From positions 1,584,303 through 1,648,302 of the forward strand of contig JAJQOW010000015.1 in NCBI GenBank assembly GCA_037975125.1: a stretch of 64,000 bases of DNA, written 5' to 3'. The first letter of the stretch is position 1. Each line of letters begins with the position of its first letter. This stretch comes from Latrodectus hesperus (taxonomy: Eukaryota > Arthropoda > Arachnida > Araneae > Theridiidae). The notes under the pieces are model-generated. The model searched no databases, was not told the DNA's origin, and saw only the letters and a list, made by a program, of their open reading frames with translations. This document shows positions 33,302-49,100 of the stretch, in pieces. The translations under genes and the position numbers were made by a program.

Positions 33302-36300
33302 GTGAGAGTACAACTATTTTACTAAATAAAATAGCAAATTAAATAGAATCACACATTGTAAAAGTGCTTATCTAATCAACTTCCCTCTTGCTGGAAACTT
33401 TAAAAAATCTTGGAATATTAACTTTTAAATTGTGGAAAACTAAACAAATTTCACACGCAACTATTTAAAGACAAATGTATTAAAAAGGCAGCATAAACTT
33501 CATGTATTTCTAAAACTGCAAATGAATCGCACAATTTCAGATGTCATAGAATTAAAGAATGAATTCATTCAGGCACATTTGGCACCCATACCAAATCATA
33601 AGATGAGACCCAAATTGCAAACTTCATCGCCCTCCCAGTTGTTGTCAGTTTTGCCAAATCCACAGCAATATGTGTACAAGGATTAAGCCATTGAAAGTGC
33701 TCTATATTTAATAACAGCATATTGTGTTCTCTTCTGTAGGTTCAGTACTAAATTTTCATTTATGTTTATACTCATTTTGTCAATTATAATTATATTAATT
33801 TTTATTCTGAAAAATAAATTTAAATTTAAGAAAAATGAAAATTTCTGGAATAAATACTTAAATGGAAAAAGTTTTAAAAAAATCAGTGTAAAATTTATCT
33901 CTATAATTGAGGCTAAATATAGGATTATTTAAATAATTTCATTATTTGTAGTCTGGAATAATTCAAAAATACAATGAAAATTTTAATTTAATTTGCAAAT
34001 TAGATTTTTATTTTGTTGATTTTTTTTAAATGATTTGTATTATTCTTGAAGTAAAAATTAATCCCATTTTCTTTTTAATAATTTTTTAATGCAGAATTAA
34101 ACAGTGTATTTTGGTCAAAATTTTTGGAATTTATGTCATTTATTATTTATTCAATTTTTAATTTACAGGAAAAATGCTAAGCTGGGTGAATGGTGCTCAT
34201 TTTTGCTGCTAATATGCTTTGTTCCTTTAACAATTAAATATGATGAAGGTAATATATTATCATTATAAACTTAATTTTAAATTCCAATTATATTTTACTA
34301 TAAAATATACCAACTCATTAAATATATAAAAGATATATGTTTAGTTACTTTTATATATTTAACGATATATATTACTTTAAAAATCATTAACTTCCTTTAG
34401 AATTTACCGAAATATATTCAATTTAAATATTGTTATTATGCTAAAACACCTACATCATATCATTAATAGTTATAATGCAATATATTTATCAATTTTAAAT
34501 TTCACAACTATATTTTATATCTAACTTTACTTATGCTTCATATTTTTTATCTAATTATAACTGCATATTTTATCTTAAATACTTTAATTATTTTACGTCT
34601 TTAATATGAAAAGATAAATGTGTGTCAAATTATTCCAATTTTATGGAATAATTTGACATGTCATATGTCAATGTAGGTTACATTACTAATATTGATAAAA
34701 TCTAACTGCTTCAAGTTAAACTTAGTTTTTAATTTTGGTACCAATTGTCTGAGTTATATTTGAATATTATGATCTAGAATATTTTTTCAATTTCCATATC
34801 ATAAAAGATCATATAAGATATATAAAAAAATTTAGCCTTGTAATTTATCAAATTTAATAAAAATTAAAAATATAATAACCTGCGAAATAAATAATCTGCA
34901 ATAATAAGTTATGTAAAAATGTAATCTAAAAGCTGCCAATAGTATTGAACCAATAATGTAAACAACATCATTTTGATAGTAACCTATTTAATTAAATTGA
35001 GCAGGAAGCATGCACTTTAAAAAATCACTATACACATTTAAATATTGATAGAATTCACCACATGAAAAAGTAAATAAATAAAAAACTTAAACTCATTGAT
35101 GTACAAAAATTAATAAATATGTTGCAAAAATATTTCTTATAATTATGTAACATTCAAGAAAACTGAATATACTCGCACATTCACATTTGTTGCATCCAAA
35201 TATAAAGCGATTTCACTTACTAAAATCATTATTTAAAATTTACTTAAGAGAAATGTGTTTTTAATACTGTCTAAATATTTTCTGGAAAAATAAAATTTTT
35301 TTATTACTTATTGAATCAGAAAACTAAAAACTTTGTAGCATTTTATATCCTATAAAATATGGTTCTAAGAGTTTTGAGTATTTTAGAATCATGTTTAATC
35401 TTGCATACAAATAGAAGGAATAATCCATATAAAAGAATTGAGTCTAGCATAAATAGCTTTATCTCTTCCAATAAGTAATTGGTTATGTTCAATTCATAAT
35501 GCTAATCAAATTTCAGTAAGTGCACTAGAATGTGTCTTTTAGAGTTATTGTAATTATATCCCTCAGCATTAGCTAATAGTCTTACTTGAATTATTTTTTC
35601 TTACTAACAGAAGTTTTATCGGTCCAATAAAAAAGCTTCATTTTGCAAAGAAATAAAAACTTTTTTTTTTCCAGAATTATATCTGTTGTTATTAATGATG
35701 AGCAGTTGGTTCTGTGGACTCGACTTCTTGACTGCTGGAAAAAATCTTTCTCGTCTTGATAATAAAAGGTTTACCCTTCCTTTATACCTTCTAACAGCTT
35801 TTCCCATTGTCTATATAGTTTGGAAGTTATTCACTCCTTATACTTGTAAGTATTTTATATTTGTTTTCTGTGCTTTCTTTTCTTTAAATATATCCTCTCT
35901 TCAGAAGTAAATTCCAGAAATTTATTACTTATTTAAGTAGTCTGCCAATAATTTAGTTAAATTGTTTGAAAATACTTTTAAATGATTTTAAGAAATAATG
36001 ATTATGAGGGAAAAAATTAAACTTTGTCAGATTGCATGATAGTTTTCTTTGTTAATTATATGTAATTATTAAATAGTTTTTAAAAAATATGAACCAAATT
36101 ATCAACAGTTCCATCTCTATGCACAATCAAGTACTATAGAAATAGGTATCTAATATTGCTTTGTACTCCCTACAAGTGGGCAAAATCCTGTGACAGCATT
36201 CTATTAATGTCTGAAAGTATTTTGAATGCAGTTTAATCATGCAAAGTTATCCACTTATCTAAAGGAGTTTGAAAGGATGATGATCTTTTCTGAACATCTC

Positions 36301-38512
36301 GTTGAGAGGTATCCCACATATACTGTTACAGATTGAACAGTAATTAATATCACTGTTTTACTTAACTACTATGCCACATATGTATAATATATGTCAGATT
36401 ATACATGTTATATTATACTTAGTTTTTGAATTGCACTGCTGTATTGTAAAAAAATTGTTTAAAAATTTAACTCATCATTTATCAATCGCTCTAATTTTAA
36501 ATTTATATTTGTTAGAATTCTATATGTCAAGTTCTCATTGTGTATTTATATGAATTTTAAGTATCATTTACTTGAATAAATAATTGTTAACTTTAAATAT
36601 GTTAATATTCATTCATTTGTAGGAATTGTAATTAATTTAAGTGGTTTAGAAGGTGTCTGCAACTTTTAGTCGTTGCTGCTGTTAGTAAAATATACTCTCT
36701 GTGGTGACATTTGAATGGTTAATACTCTGGATGTCAGTTCAGCACTTTGTGATTTCCAGTCCCACTTCAGGCTTGGACATTTGTAGTGTTTTAGAAAACA
36801 TTTTAAAATGTTTCTGTCTTTAATTATGCTTGATATGCAAAAAAATAAAATAATAAATAAATAATAAAGACTTTTGACAAATAAACTTAACCACCCATGG
36901 TCCTGAAATATCACAGAAACATCTTTCTATATGTGGAATTATCTGCCAGAATACACTGACCATAAATTGGTTCTTGCATATCTGTTGTCAGACTCATCTA
37001 ATCCCAAATATGCTGCCCCTTTGCAGCTCATCCGTACACTAATGTTTCCATCTATCAGTACACTTGATTTCTCAGATAAGACAATATACTTCTGACAAAC
37101 ATATTGGCTTTGTGTGAATCATTTCTTAACCTTTTTATTGCAGATCTATAAAATATATATAATAATTAATGCCATTTTTAGAAAAAATTCATTTACACTT
37201 TGATAAAATTGAAAAATTTTTTAACTTCTTCATATTTATTTGTATATTAATTTGGTTTTGCTATAATGTACAAATTAATAAAAACAAAATTGTCAAATTT
37301 AGTTTTTGTTTACTCACTTTTATATGTAAAATAAGAAAAAATAACAGGCAAAATGTAATCTTTTTATTTTGAAATCGTATTCATTTTTATTGAATGTCCA
37401 TTTTTATGAAACTTTCTTAGTCATTTAATTCTTTCCTTCATTAGTCAGCTTTTTTATTAGGGATTAATTTCATTAATGATTTCTGCAAATCTCCTTTGAG
37501 GTTGATATTAAAGTTTAAGTAAGGCTACTAATTTTAATTTCTAGTACATGTTTATTGAAAGATAACACAATTAAATCTAGGAAATTTTCAAAAAATTACA
37601 TGACCAAATTTTGTTATTTCTTTATGCTTCTCTATAAAATTGTATTGCATTCAAGATGAATTGACATTTATAATTTAGAGTTGTTTAATGGAGCACATTT
37701 TTGCTCTTTTCAAAAAAGTTGTATTTGATTAAATAATGAGTAGTTAGTTTACAACAGTTGAAAAGAGAAAAAGAAAAATTTGAAAGTTATGAAAGACATT
37801 TTGTTATTGCAATTGAATAATTTTATGAGTTACTTTTATATTTCTGTTGAAACTTGCTTTCAAAACCAAAAATAGCCAGTACATATGTTTTATAATTTTT
37901 CCCTATTTATAAGTTATTTAATTTTCATGCACATTTTTCCCTATTGTTTATTATTATTTTTTTAGTTCAGTTTCTTTTTTTATTTCAGCATCTAAATTTT
38001 GCTTTATTTCATTCTTAAATCATCAGTTTCAAAAATGCATATTTATGAAATTAAATGTTTTTATAGTGTACCAATTGATTTTGTTTTTAGTATATACCAA
38101 TTACTAAAAACAAAACCAATTACAATAAAAAAATACAGAGTATACAATTTTTTTTATAGTATACCAATTCTTGACATTTTTCTCATTCATTATTTTTTTA
38201 GGCTATTTCCATGCCCTTATGCTGTGTTACATGGCAGTCTGTGGCTACATTTATGTGAAGACATCTCTATTGAAATATTGTCCTGGTAGTTTTACATTGG
38301 GCGAAGCACAGCTTTTGAGTCAGAGTGTCATTTTATTTTTATTAAGTTATGAATTTTCATTATTTAAGTGGGTAATACTTTATTTTTCATCTATTTATTG
38401 CATACTATCAGTATTATAATGCTGTAGCAGTGTCCTTACTTTTTATCTAAAAATCACAGAATATTAAAGATAAGTCAAATTAACTTGAATGAACATTTTA
38501 ATAATCACAAAG

Positions 38513-38566
<54 letters not shown>

Positions 38567-40085
38567 GTGTGTGTGTGCGTGCGCACGCTTCCAAGAAGAC
38601 ATTTCCAAGTTTCAGTCCTTGGACTGAATGAGGTAGACTCAACCTTTCATCCCTTCAATGAGTCGTTTAACTGTGATTATAAATATGTAAACTTTAACTG
38701 TGATTATAAATTAACTTTTCAAACAAGTATTGAAAGATTTCAAATAATTTAACCACATGAGAAGTTATGAATTTTTCTATACTCTTTTTCCTTTCAATTT
38801 GGATTAAAAACTTGCATTTTGGTAAAATAGAGGAAAGGTTTGTCTTTCAGTGTTTGGAAAATTTAGTATAGGATAAAGTTAACTGCCTTGTTTTTTAATT
38901 TATTTCATTAAACTACTTTTAAACTGGTTTTACTTATCCAAAAATATTTGCCATTAATGACAGCCAGAAATTTGAAGTTATGTTAAACCTATAAAATATT
39001 TAAGATTTTAATTTAAATAAAACTTTATGTAATTCTAAATATACTATCAAGTTTAAAGAAACTTGTATTTTACATACTATTTGAATTCCATTTTATTCTG
39101 CATGTTTTTTAAATGTTAATTTAGTCTCTTCAGAAGCCAATGAGTTTCAAAAGTTTTTTATCTTCCTATATTTAGGTAGACACACTATTATTAACTTCTG
39201 ATTTTAAAGCTCTTCCACATTATTTGAGGTTTTCACAGGTAATTTTTTGATTTCATTTATCTATTTAAATAACTATTATAATTCCAATGAAAAAACATTT
39301 TTTTGACATTATTTAGGTTTTACTTTTAGGCTCTTTGCTGCTGATTTGTCTGTTTCACTCATTACCAACATTAAGAAATGGACAAAATCTCATCATTTCT
39401 TGTGTCATCACTGCATTTTTGATGGCCGTAACTTGGAGCATTAGTCTAAAACAGAATTTCATTATTTGGTTGTTAAACTTTTGCTTGAAAGATAAGAAAC
39501 GGGTATTTATATATTTATATCTTATGCATATACTTCTGTAATTATATAAATGTTAAATTTTTTGATTATCAGATTGCAAATTATTTTTCCTTTACTTACA
39601 AATGTAAAAGTAATGTTTCGCATTTGGTTTAACGTTAACATTTTTATTTTGATGCATACATAAATTTTTATTGTTTCTAAATAAAATTTAAACATTTATT
39701 ATAAACACATTTCACAAAGGAAATTATGCCACCATGAAATTTTCATGTATCTGAGAGAATCGCAAGTACAAAGGCTAAAAGTGTACTCAGTTATTTTTTT
39801 AAAAAAATATGTGAAATATTTCCGAAATTGATCAATATGTAGACTAAATGAGGAGGTAAGCTATCAATGATTTCCTATGTTAGTATTTGCATAGCTACCT
39901 ACTTGTAGAATTTGGCTGTATAATATTTTGGATGAATTATAAAATCTTATGATAAAACAATAAAATTGTACAGATTGTCAAGTCTAAAATTATACAACTT
40001 CTTCTCCAGTTTTTACCACAATAATTTTAAGATATATGCCACATATATTTAAAGAAATTAAGGAAGAGACAAATGATTTATATTG

Positions 40086-40169
<84 letters not shown>

Positions 40170-43100
40170 GGCAATCATTTAAAGGAAATCAATTTCTTTA
40201 ATTTTTAAATGTATTTTCATACATTTTTAATTAGTTTTATTATGTTATAATTTAACAGTCGATTTGGATTATTAAAGATTAATAATAGGTTATTTAAAGT
40301 AAATGTATTATTTTTAAAAAGTGTAAGTGTCTTAAATTTTTGATATGAATTGACAGTCAGTTAAACATGGTTTTTCAAATGTTTGTATTTGTTAATGTTG
40401 AAATGCAACCAAGTTTTCATTCTTCTTCTTCTTCTTCTTAAGGTTGGGTTTGTATGTCATTGGGCACCTCTGCTTTTATCAGCATTTTGTACCATTAACT
40501 CCAAACCCAATGTTTTCTAGTTCCAGCTGCTCGGGTCACCCACTTTATTAATAAAGTCTGATAACCCTTTAATGGAACCTAGGTGTAACTCTCTAGTATG
40601 GATGATGCCTAAAGAAGTTAATCTAGGAGGGCAAGAGCCTCGCATTCATAAATGATATGCTCTGCCGTTTCCTCTTGCGTTTGACATTTCCGGCAGATAG
40701 GGTCTTGCTGAAACAGTCCCATCTGGTCAGAAAGTCAGTCATGCTAGGGATAGCTTCCTGGCTTTCACCAGAAGATGGTTTGGAGGTCATTTCTACCTCA
40801 AGTAAAAGATTCATTACTGCCCCTTTACAAGATTGCCTCTGAGTTCCCTTGTCTTTTTCAGCAAGGTCTACTTCAGAGGCATCACCTGCAAATGCAGAAA
40901 GATTTGTTATTTCTTGTGTCTTTCAGCCACAAGATAACAATTAATAAGCTCAGGTAATATAAGTCCACCCAGCATTGCCTGAGATACTGGGCAAGGCAAA
41001 TTACTCTAGAAGTTTGCCAGGCAACTAGAGGCTCCGTTAAGACACCAATACCGCGGTGCCAATTAGCCCTAGGCACGGATCACATAACACCAGGGTTTAC
41101 GGGAGCTGGTTCGCGGCCTCTTATTCTATATTCAAGGCTATCCTGTCATTCCTACAGGACGTTCGGCGATCCACCACCTGCCGACGCGCCTGGTGGCTAG
41201 CTCAAGCCCCAGAGGGGTACGCATACCCCCTGGTTCCAGGAAGTTTTCATTCTTAGTCAAAAATATTTTTGTAAATAGATATATTTTGTGCACATTGATG
41301 CAAGAGATAAAATTTTTTAAAAAATAAATAAAATGTGTGTGTGCTAGTTTCAAACAGGTAAGTACAATGGCACCAATATACTTGCCTGTTGGCTTTAGTT
41401 CTTAGTCTTGGTGAATGTCACAGTTCCTGGCATAGGAAATTCTCCATATTAGATTTAAAAATATTGGTTGTAAATGCTAGTGAAACTAAAATTTTATTTT
41501 CATTCTTGTTATTGGAAACTCACCACAGGACATAAAGACATTTTTTCCATTGCATTATTATTCTGGAAGTTTAATCTTTGCTATGTAATCAGTTTTTGAA
41601 TACAAAGATTCATTTAACTGGAATCTACAATTTAACACACGCATACCCAAATCAACCTACAAACAATTAATTATGTCACTCTAGCTGTGTTTGTAAATTG
41701 TAACATTTGTGCGTTGTTTATCTCTGCCTACTGGCATGATTAAATATTTTATTCCATAGTGTTACAATTTCATTTTTGAGGAATTTGAAAAGAGTAATCT
41801 TTGCAGTTTAATGTTGGATTTGTGAGTATTTAATATTATGTATTAGGCATTGTGGACATAAAAAAAATTTATACAGCTCTTTAATGTTGTCTATAAATTT
41901 TTGGAATATTTTTAAATTTGCATTTTAAAGAAACTTTAGTGTTCTTAGAAATGAATAATTTGTTGACCTAATTCATCTTATAAACATACTTCCATTTTTA
42001 TATATATAATATAAATATTATGTTTATCTAAATGTTATTCGTATGAGTTTTTCATTTTGTTAAATATGAGTCTAGAATGTAATGCAATATATTTATGTTA
42101 TAGAATGGTAAACATTTAATAAATAAATATGAAATATATCTTTTGTGATAGTTTTCTTGCATGCAATAATAATTTATAATTAAAAGTTTTTGCTGATCAC
42201 TTTGCCACCAAATGATTAAGTAACTGTTAAATTAAAAAATTTTTAAATTTTACAATTTTTGATTTATCAATATACAATTCCAATATATTTAAATTATGTG
42301 ATTGCAAATATTAAATCTTTTATTTTATAACATGTTAACTGCTTCATAAGGATATTTGTTTGTACTAAATAGCTTTGTAACAATAGAATATTATTCTAAT
42401 CAGCCAGTTATCAGTTTAAATTTGAAACATGACTTGCTTTAAATATGTTTTCATATGTTAAAGTGTTTTACTATTGGAACTATTTGCAAAAATCTGTGAT
42501 CAAAAACTTATGATTTCTTTATCAGTAATGAAAACTTTTTCTTTTAAAAATTGTTGTAAGTACAATGTGAATTATTAAAAAAATGAGAAAAGAACTGAAC
42601 ATACATTGCTACAGAAATTTGGAAAGAGTTGTCAGAATAAAAGAAAATTTTGTATAACATTGATATTAGCTAGTGATTACAAATTTAAAGCAAAATAATC
42701 ATTGATTATAGAAAAAATTTCAAATAAGTGGAGATTTTAGGTTCCTATTGGATATTTTCATGAATGAGAACGCATGATGTGTTAGAGAGATACAAGTCCC
42801 ATATGATGTATTGTAACATTTTGTCCCTTAGTTGCTGTAAATATGCCTCTATTTCAACTAAATTTGTTGACTGACATACATGTGTGTGTATGCTGTAATA
42901 AATGATCCTAACTATACTTGATGGGAGACATCTATTCCTGGTAAGGATGGAAATGTGTTGAAGACAGTGCTGTGAAATATTTGCTGTGTGTGGGCAGAAA
43001 TTGTCTCATTGTAACATGTTATCTTCTCTGCCATGAGTGACAACACATGTAGCTGAAAAATTTCATAAATGTTCCTCTGGGTTGTTATGGAGTTCTGAAT

Positions 43101-46100
43101 CAATATTAGGATTGATTGTGTGTCATATGTGATGGCACCTCATATCATCACACCTGCTGTGGGTGTGGTGTGGCAGCATACCACAAAGATTGGATGGAAA
43201 CATTCACCATAGGGTCTCCACACATATAATGATTGTGATAACTTCCTAAATTTACTCTGAGTTCATCACCCTCATTTTATTTGGTTTCAGTACAATCCCT
43301 TTGAACAAAACACCGCTCTTAACAGAGGCGAGTAAGAACTAATGCCAATGCCTGAAATAGGCTGAGCAATCAGGCACCTTTGAAAGGTATAGACTGACAC
43401 AAAGTAGGGAATGTTCTGTGTACATATGAAGCACAAAAATGAGACATTTGGCAATGTATGTGCAAATCGTATACTGTGACAACCTTCTTGGCTATTGGCC
43501 AATTGAGGGGATTCAGATCCTGGTTGCTGTGTAATAGAGCTTTCTTTTGTCTGCTGGCTCCAATATCTCCTCACAGTAATTTCAAATCATGTTATGTGTT
43601 GTGCTATTTACAAAGTTTCCATCATCTTTTTTATGCTTCTCCTCTTGAATACTGACAGCTGCTCATATTCTCTACAAATCATGAGGTTAAAAGATTTTTC
43701 TTTGAAACCAACTAAGTGCACACAAACCAGCTCTGTTTTCTTGTTTTATAATACAAGGAGAATGAAATTCAGCAGCCTGTGGTGGCATTATGCTATGCAA
43801 TCATACTGCATTTCTAATCATTTACATAGCTGCCGGACACATACCTTCATGCCGAATTTCGTAACTATCCTATCCTTATTTAGTGTACAAATTTTTATGG
43901 CAATGAGTGTATTTGTTTAAAAATATTTTTTTTTAATTTTTACATACTTTCTTTTAGATTTACCTAATCTTATTTTGGCTTTGCTGTACCTTTATATCCA
44001 TTCTTTTTGTGATGATGATTAATTTGACATCAAAATCCAAAGGCACAACTATCATACGAAAATTTTTCCATTTGATAATAACTGCTGTTTATGTGCCAGG
44101 AATCTTATATGATTTGGAACTGTTAAGAATAGCATCTGTTATTGCTTTTTCTGTTTTTCTTGTGCTAGAGGTAAGGTTTAGTTCTTTTTTAAAATCTTTA
44201 AATAATTTCACATTTGCTTTTAGTTGCTTGGAGTTTAAATAGCTTTAATTTTATAAATATTAAGTTGATTTTATTTGAAATAAAATAAAAGGTAGATCCT
44301 TTACACAAATTGTACTAAAAAACTTTATAATTCTAATATTTTGTGCATTTTTAAGTATTTTACTTTTATTTAAAGCCAAATAATTTAATGTGATTTAAAA
44401 TATACTCAAAATATTTTACAAAGTAATGTTTAACTTCATATATGTTTTGAATTGATATATTTTTCAGATATTTAGAATTTTAAAAGTGCCTTTAATTGGT
44501 ACAGTAATTGATGATGCATTTCAAGTATTCCTTGATGAGAAAGATTCTGGAGTGTTGATCCTTACACACATTTATTTATTGATTGGATGCTCATGCCCTA
44601 TTTGGCTTGATGGATATATTTCTAAAAGTAAGACATTGTAACGATAATTTTCTAACCATTTCATTATAATGTGTAGGGCAAAAATATTCATGTATGATGT
44701 CATATTTTCTACAAAGTGAAACTTTGAAATTTTACAACCCCTCATGGAGCTCACCTTCTTTAAGTGAGTATGGATATCCCAATCCCAAGGTACCCAGGGA
44801 TTTATATTCTCTTTCTGTTTTTCCTTTCTTCTCTTTCTAATCTTTTCCTTATCCTTTTCATCTCTTGATGGCAAGCAAAGGAGCTCTCCATGAGTAGCTG
44901 TAGCTGCTCTATTTTCTTCTTGCTACTCATGGACAGTTAAGATCTCATGAGTTGGCCATGGGTGGCAATCCTTTGGATGGTTAGTACACTGTGGTCCACA
45001 GTGTATCTATCTGTTGATACCTAGCTAGAGTTGTAACTAGTCTGCTTGAGATCAAGCGAAGGGGTCACATCCCTGGGCTTGGCGTTAAGGGTTGTCATTA
45101 TCGCCAGGGATGACTCCCAGATTATGGCTGTTGACTAGCACTAAGTGCCGAGGCTGGAAATGCCCAGAGTCTATGGCTGCCATTGTAAGGCTCTGTGGTG
45201 AGTGGTGTCATCAAGCCTGAATCTTTAACAATTATTGTATGGATTCTAATTTGTACATCATTGAAACCAGTTCATATACTTGTTACATATTAATTAGAAG
45301 TCCAAGTGCTTTTCATAGAATATCGCCTTTTTTAGTACAAAAACTTCTCACATCTTCTATTGGTAGCATACAAAATGTTAAAAAATTACAATCGAGGGAT
45401 CTTCTTGTTCAAGTTGACTAAAAAGAAGCTTTGTTAATCAGTAATTAATAAAAAATGGGTTCATTTCCATTTGAAATATCATTACATAAAACTTTAAGTA
45501 AATTTCGTGGTGTTCTTTCTAATCCCGGATTTCATACATGTTATAAAAGCAGAATTTTTGGAAGTACTTTGGGATCAAGGAGTTTGTGCTGCACATCTTA
45601 TAAACATTCGACATTATGCCCCACCCAACATGTTATTTTAATCTTTCAAATATCAGTATTATACCAAAATCCATAAAAGCGGGTTATATAAATTGCAAAC
45701 TTTGTCCGTTCATTCCGTACCTCTTAATGCGTCAAATCTCAGAGATATGGTCATTGTCAACAGGACGTAGGAATAGTGATCCTAAATGTGGAAAATGTGT
45801 GCAACTTGGTCATGAAACTAATGCTTGTACTTCAGATATTTTTTAGTGTTATAACTGTCACATGCTGCATTTTCCTAATCTTGCCCTTTATGGATCTTGG
45901 AGAAAGAAGCAATTGCATCCAAGATAAAACAAAATATATCTTTACCCAGAAGCAAAATATAGTAAAAAAATAGAACACTAATAGTTGGCATTTCCTATTC
46001 TACTTTATAAATAGGTGCAAAAATAAACAACAATCCTGCAAAAAAGGGAAATTTACCAATATCTGCTCCACTTTCATTTTTGTCATCTCAATCCACTCCA

Positions 46101-49100
46101 CCTTCTACTTTGAATAGCTTGAAGATATCTACTACAATAAATCTAAGACTAGTGATACAAAAATTAAATGACCAAAATCTCCAAAAAAAAAGAATCAAAT
46201 TGATCTATCCCTTATCTGAAACAGATATGGAAATGGATTCCTCCCATACATCTCAGACCATTTCAAAATGTAGACAAGACAAGCACACAAAAAGCAATCA
46301 AATAAAACTAGCTCCAGATATCATTAATTTCTTGAAACTGTCATGAATCTTGAAAACATTAGTGTTTTTTTATCATATTTATCTATCTCATCTTTCAGGC
46401 TTTCATGAGTTTGTTTTAGTGCCTTTATTTTTCTGATTCATTCATCTTAACATTCTCAATTAGTTCTTATCCAATGATTTACTCAAGCTCTTAATTTATC
46501 AAACATTAATTTATTTTCGGTACAGCTTATCCCATCTGAGCACCTTGTGCTTGTAAAATGAATATCAAATTGAAATTTTACAAAGTATTCTTGTTTTCTT
46601 TTCATTGGATGCTTTCATAAACATTTATCATATTTTATTGCCATATTGCTTTTAAGGAAATATGTGTAAATTAAATAAAAATAATTGCATGAGTTGCAAA
46701 TTTGCAATTTGTTCTCATTTCCGAAACATGAGGAGTGTGTTGGAAAACTTTCTAATAGAGTTCTAAGCTGTTGAACATTTTGAATGAGAATCTTTTATCT
46801 AGAATGTGCAAATTAAGAGGACAGTAGAGGTGTCTGTAGAGGGGGGAATATATATTTTGTTCATAATTAGTTTGGTTCAGTTTAAACAATTAATTCATTC
46901 CATAGTTTTTAATTGTGTTGCTGCTTCAATTATATTATCATAGCCTAATTCAAGGTGAAATTATTGAAATTTTGATGAAGAGTTATAATGTTATAAACAA
47001 TTTTCTAATTCTTTTTTATGATTATTTTTATCTTTTTAAACTTTGTGGATATAATTTACAAATAAAAATTATTAAAATAACCAAAAAATTATAAAACTAT
47101 TAATTTTCTGTCAGTAATATATATTAGAAAACTTACTATTGAAAACCATTCAGCCTTTTGAAAGTCTACCTAAAAATAAAGAAGCGTATCATATTTTACT
47201 TCTTAAATAATAAAGCTATTTTAGAATGTTTAAAACTTGACCAGAATAGAATTTGCTTTTCATTCTTTTTATAAAGTATGATCCAATCCAGATTATTTAA
47301 TGTTATAAAATTAAATAGGCTATATACTTATTTACTGAAAATTGATGTTTTTTATTGTAAACAAATATATTAATTATTATACTTTTGTTATATATTATAT
47401 TGTTTTCTTGTACTTCAATTTTTTAATATACTTGCATTTGAATAGTATTTGTATGCAATTCTATTAAAATACAAAGGTTTGAAATTGTGAAATGGTATCA
47501 AAATAAATATTCATGTTTTGATGGGTTTATTTACTCACAGAAAAGAAAAACCTCATCGAAAATTCATGTGCTTTAAAAAATTTATTCTAAAATAAGAGTA
47601 TTTTAAAACTATAAAATACTATCCCTGCAATCATTTTTTTATTTTACAATGAAATTTTATTGTTAATTTAGTCTGTTGTAATAAATCTTTAGATATTTTC
47701 TTTCATTCTTTGCTTTAAATTATAATAATAGCAGAGAATGATAGCATTTACTATTTTTAATAATCAAGTAGTTTTCTTAAAAATACTTGATTATTAAAAA
47801 TAATAAATGGTGTTCCAATAAATATAATTAATTTTTATACTTTTAGTTTGCATTATTAAAAAATAGTGATTAGTTTCAAAATATTTTATGTTTATAATAT
47901 TATTTTTATTGATTTATTATTTGTAGATTGCCATATTAATCTTTTTAGCGGAATAATATCTGTTGGTATTGGGGATACAACAGCAGCTGCTTGTGGCAAA
48001 TGTTTTGGTAGGCATAAATGGAAAGGTATAAATACTTTGTTAATTTAAACTACTTAAAGATCAAGAAACGCAAACTTTTTAAAATGTTTTTAATAATCAG
48101 TTATTCATACATTCTTTAAAGAAATGATTATTTTACTTACTAATTTAATATTTTTTGCCAAGAATATTGTTATACACAATAATATTTTGTGTAGAAAATA
48201 TAACTTGTAATTCTTAAAAAATGAAAATATGAATGGTAGTTATTCTTTCAATAATGTTATTTATAACTAGATCTGAAATAAAAATTGAGTATTTTCATTT
48301 AGTTATACATATAAAATCCATTTGTTAATTTTCTGATTTTTGTTAGTAATCATTGTTTTTAAAGATACTTTGCAATGTCGCTTTTTGATAAAAAGTATAA
48401 TTTAAAAATTCTCAGAACTTGAAATTATAATATTACGATAAATCTTTGCTACTTAATAATTTCTTCATAAATTTAATTAATTTGCATTTTTTAAAAAATA
48501 AAGTGAAGTAGTCTAGAACATGTTGTAGATTGGTAGGTAAATGTATAGTAATATTCTTTATATAGCTTTCACACTATGTTGTTATGCACACCAAGTTGTA
48601 TTGTATTATTGAATTACTGAATTATTTTTTATTTTCAATTTAAATGTTAGATTCATCAATGAATACAAATACCTTAATCTGGTATCTTGCTTTTGTGACT
48701 AATTTTAAACCAAGTATAAAATTTACAAAATATGGTATTGTTTTCATTGAAGTACATTTAAATTACATTCATTAAGATGTAAAAAAATGTTTTTAGCATA
48801 ATTTTATTTAAGAATTAAAATGTGTTTACATACCCATGGTCAAATCAATGAATAAATCATTTAGAACAATTGTATTTTTGCATTATTTTTATGGATATTG
48901 TCAAAACATTTTGGATGCTAATGAACTTTGCATTTGAGGTACAAATAAATTGTGTGGTTTTTTTTACACTTTTTCAATATTTATTTATAGTAATTGATTC
49001 TTTCAATCCACATTTCTTTCTTTAGAGCTGTGGATCACATTTATTAAGATGTATCATTTTTAATATATTTTAATTAGATATATTATTTTTGCATATTGAA

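Larger units (their letters stand above)
33674..35674 (+). other. DOLK introns 2 and 3 (around exon 3)
   Basis: AT-rich apart from exon 3 at 34169-34248. A perfect 15-base inverted repeat with a 6-base loop is at 34623-34658. Nothing else recognised. Confidence 0.6.
39503..43957 (+). other. DOLK intron 7
   Basis: A 4.5 kb intron with a (TA)n tract (40089-40159), LINE copy B (40425-41240) and a Tc1 remnant (42790-43640). The intervening DNA is AT-rich with nothing recognised. Confidence 0.6.
44628..47926 (+). other. DOLK intron 9
   Basis: Carries a LINE 5' UTR and ORF1 at about 44735-46345 and a 19-base palindrome at 47752-47802. The rest is AT-rich. Confidence 0.6.
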
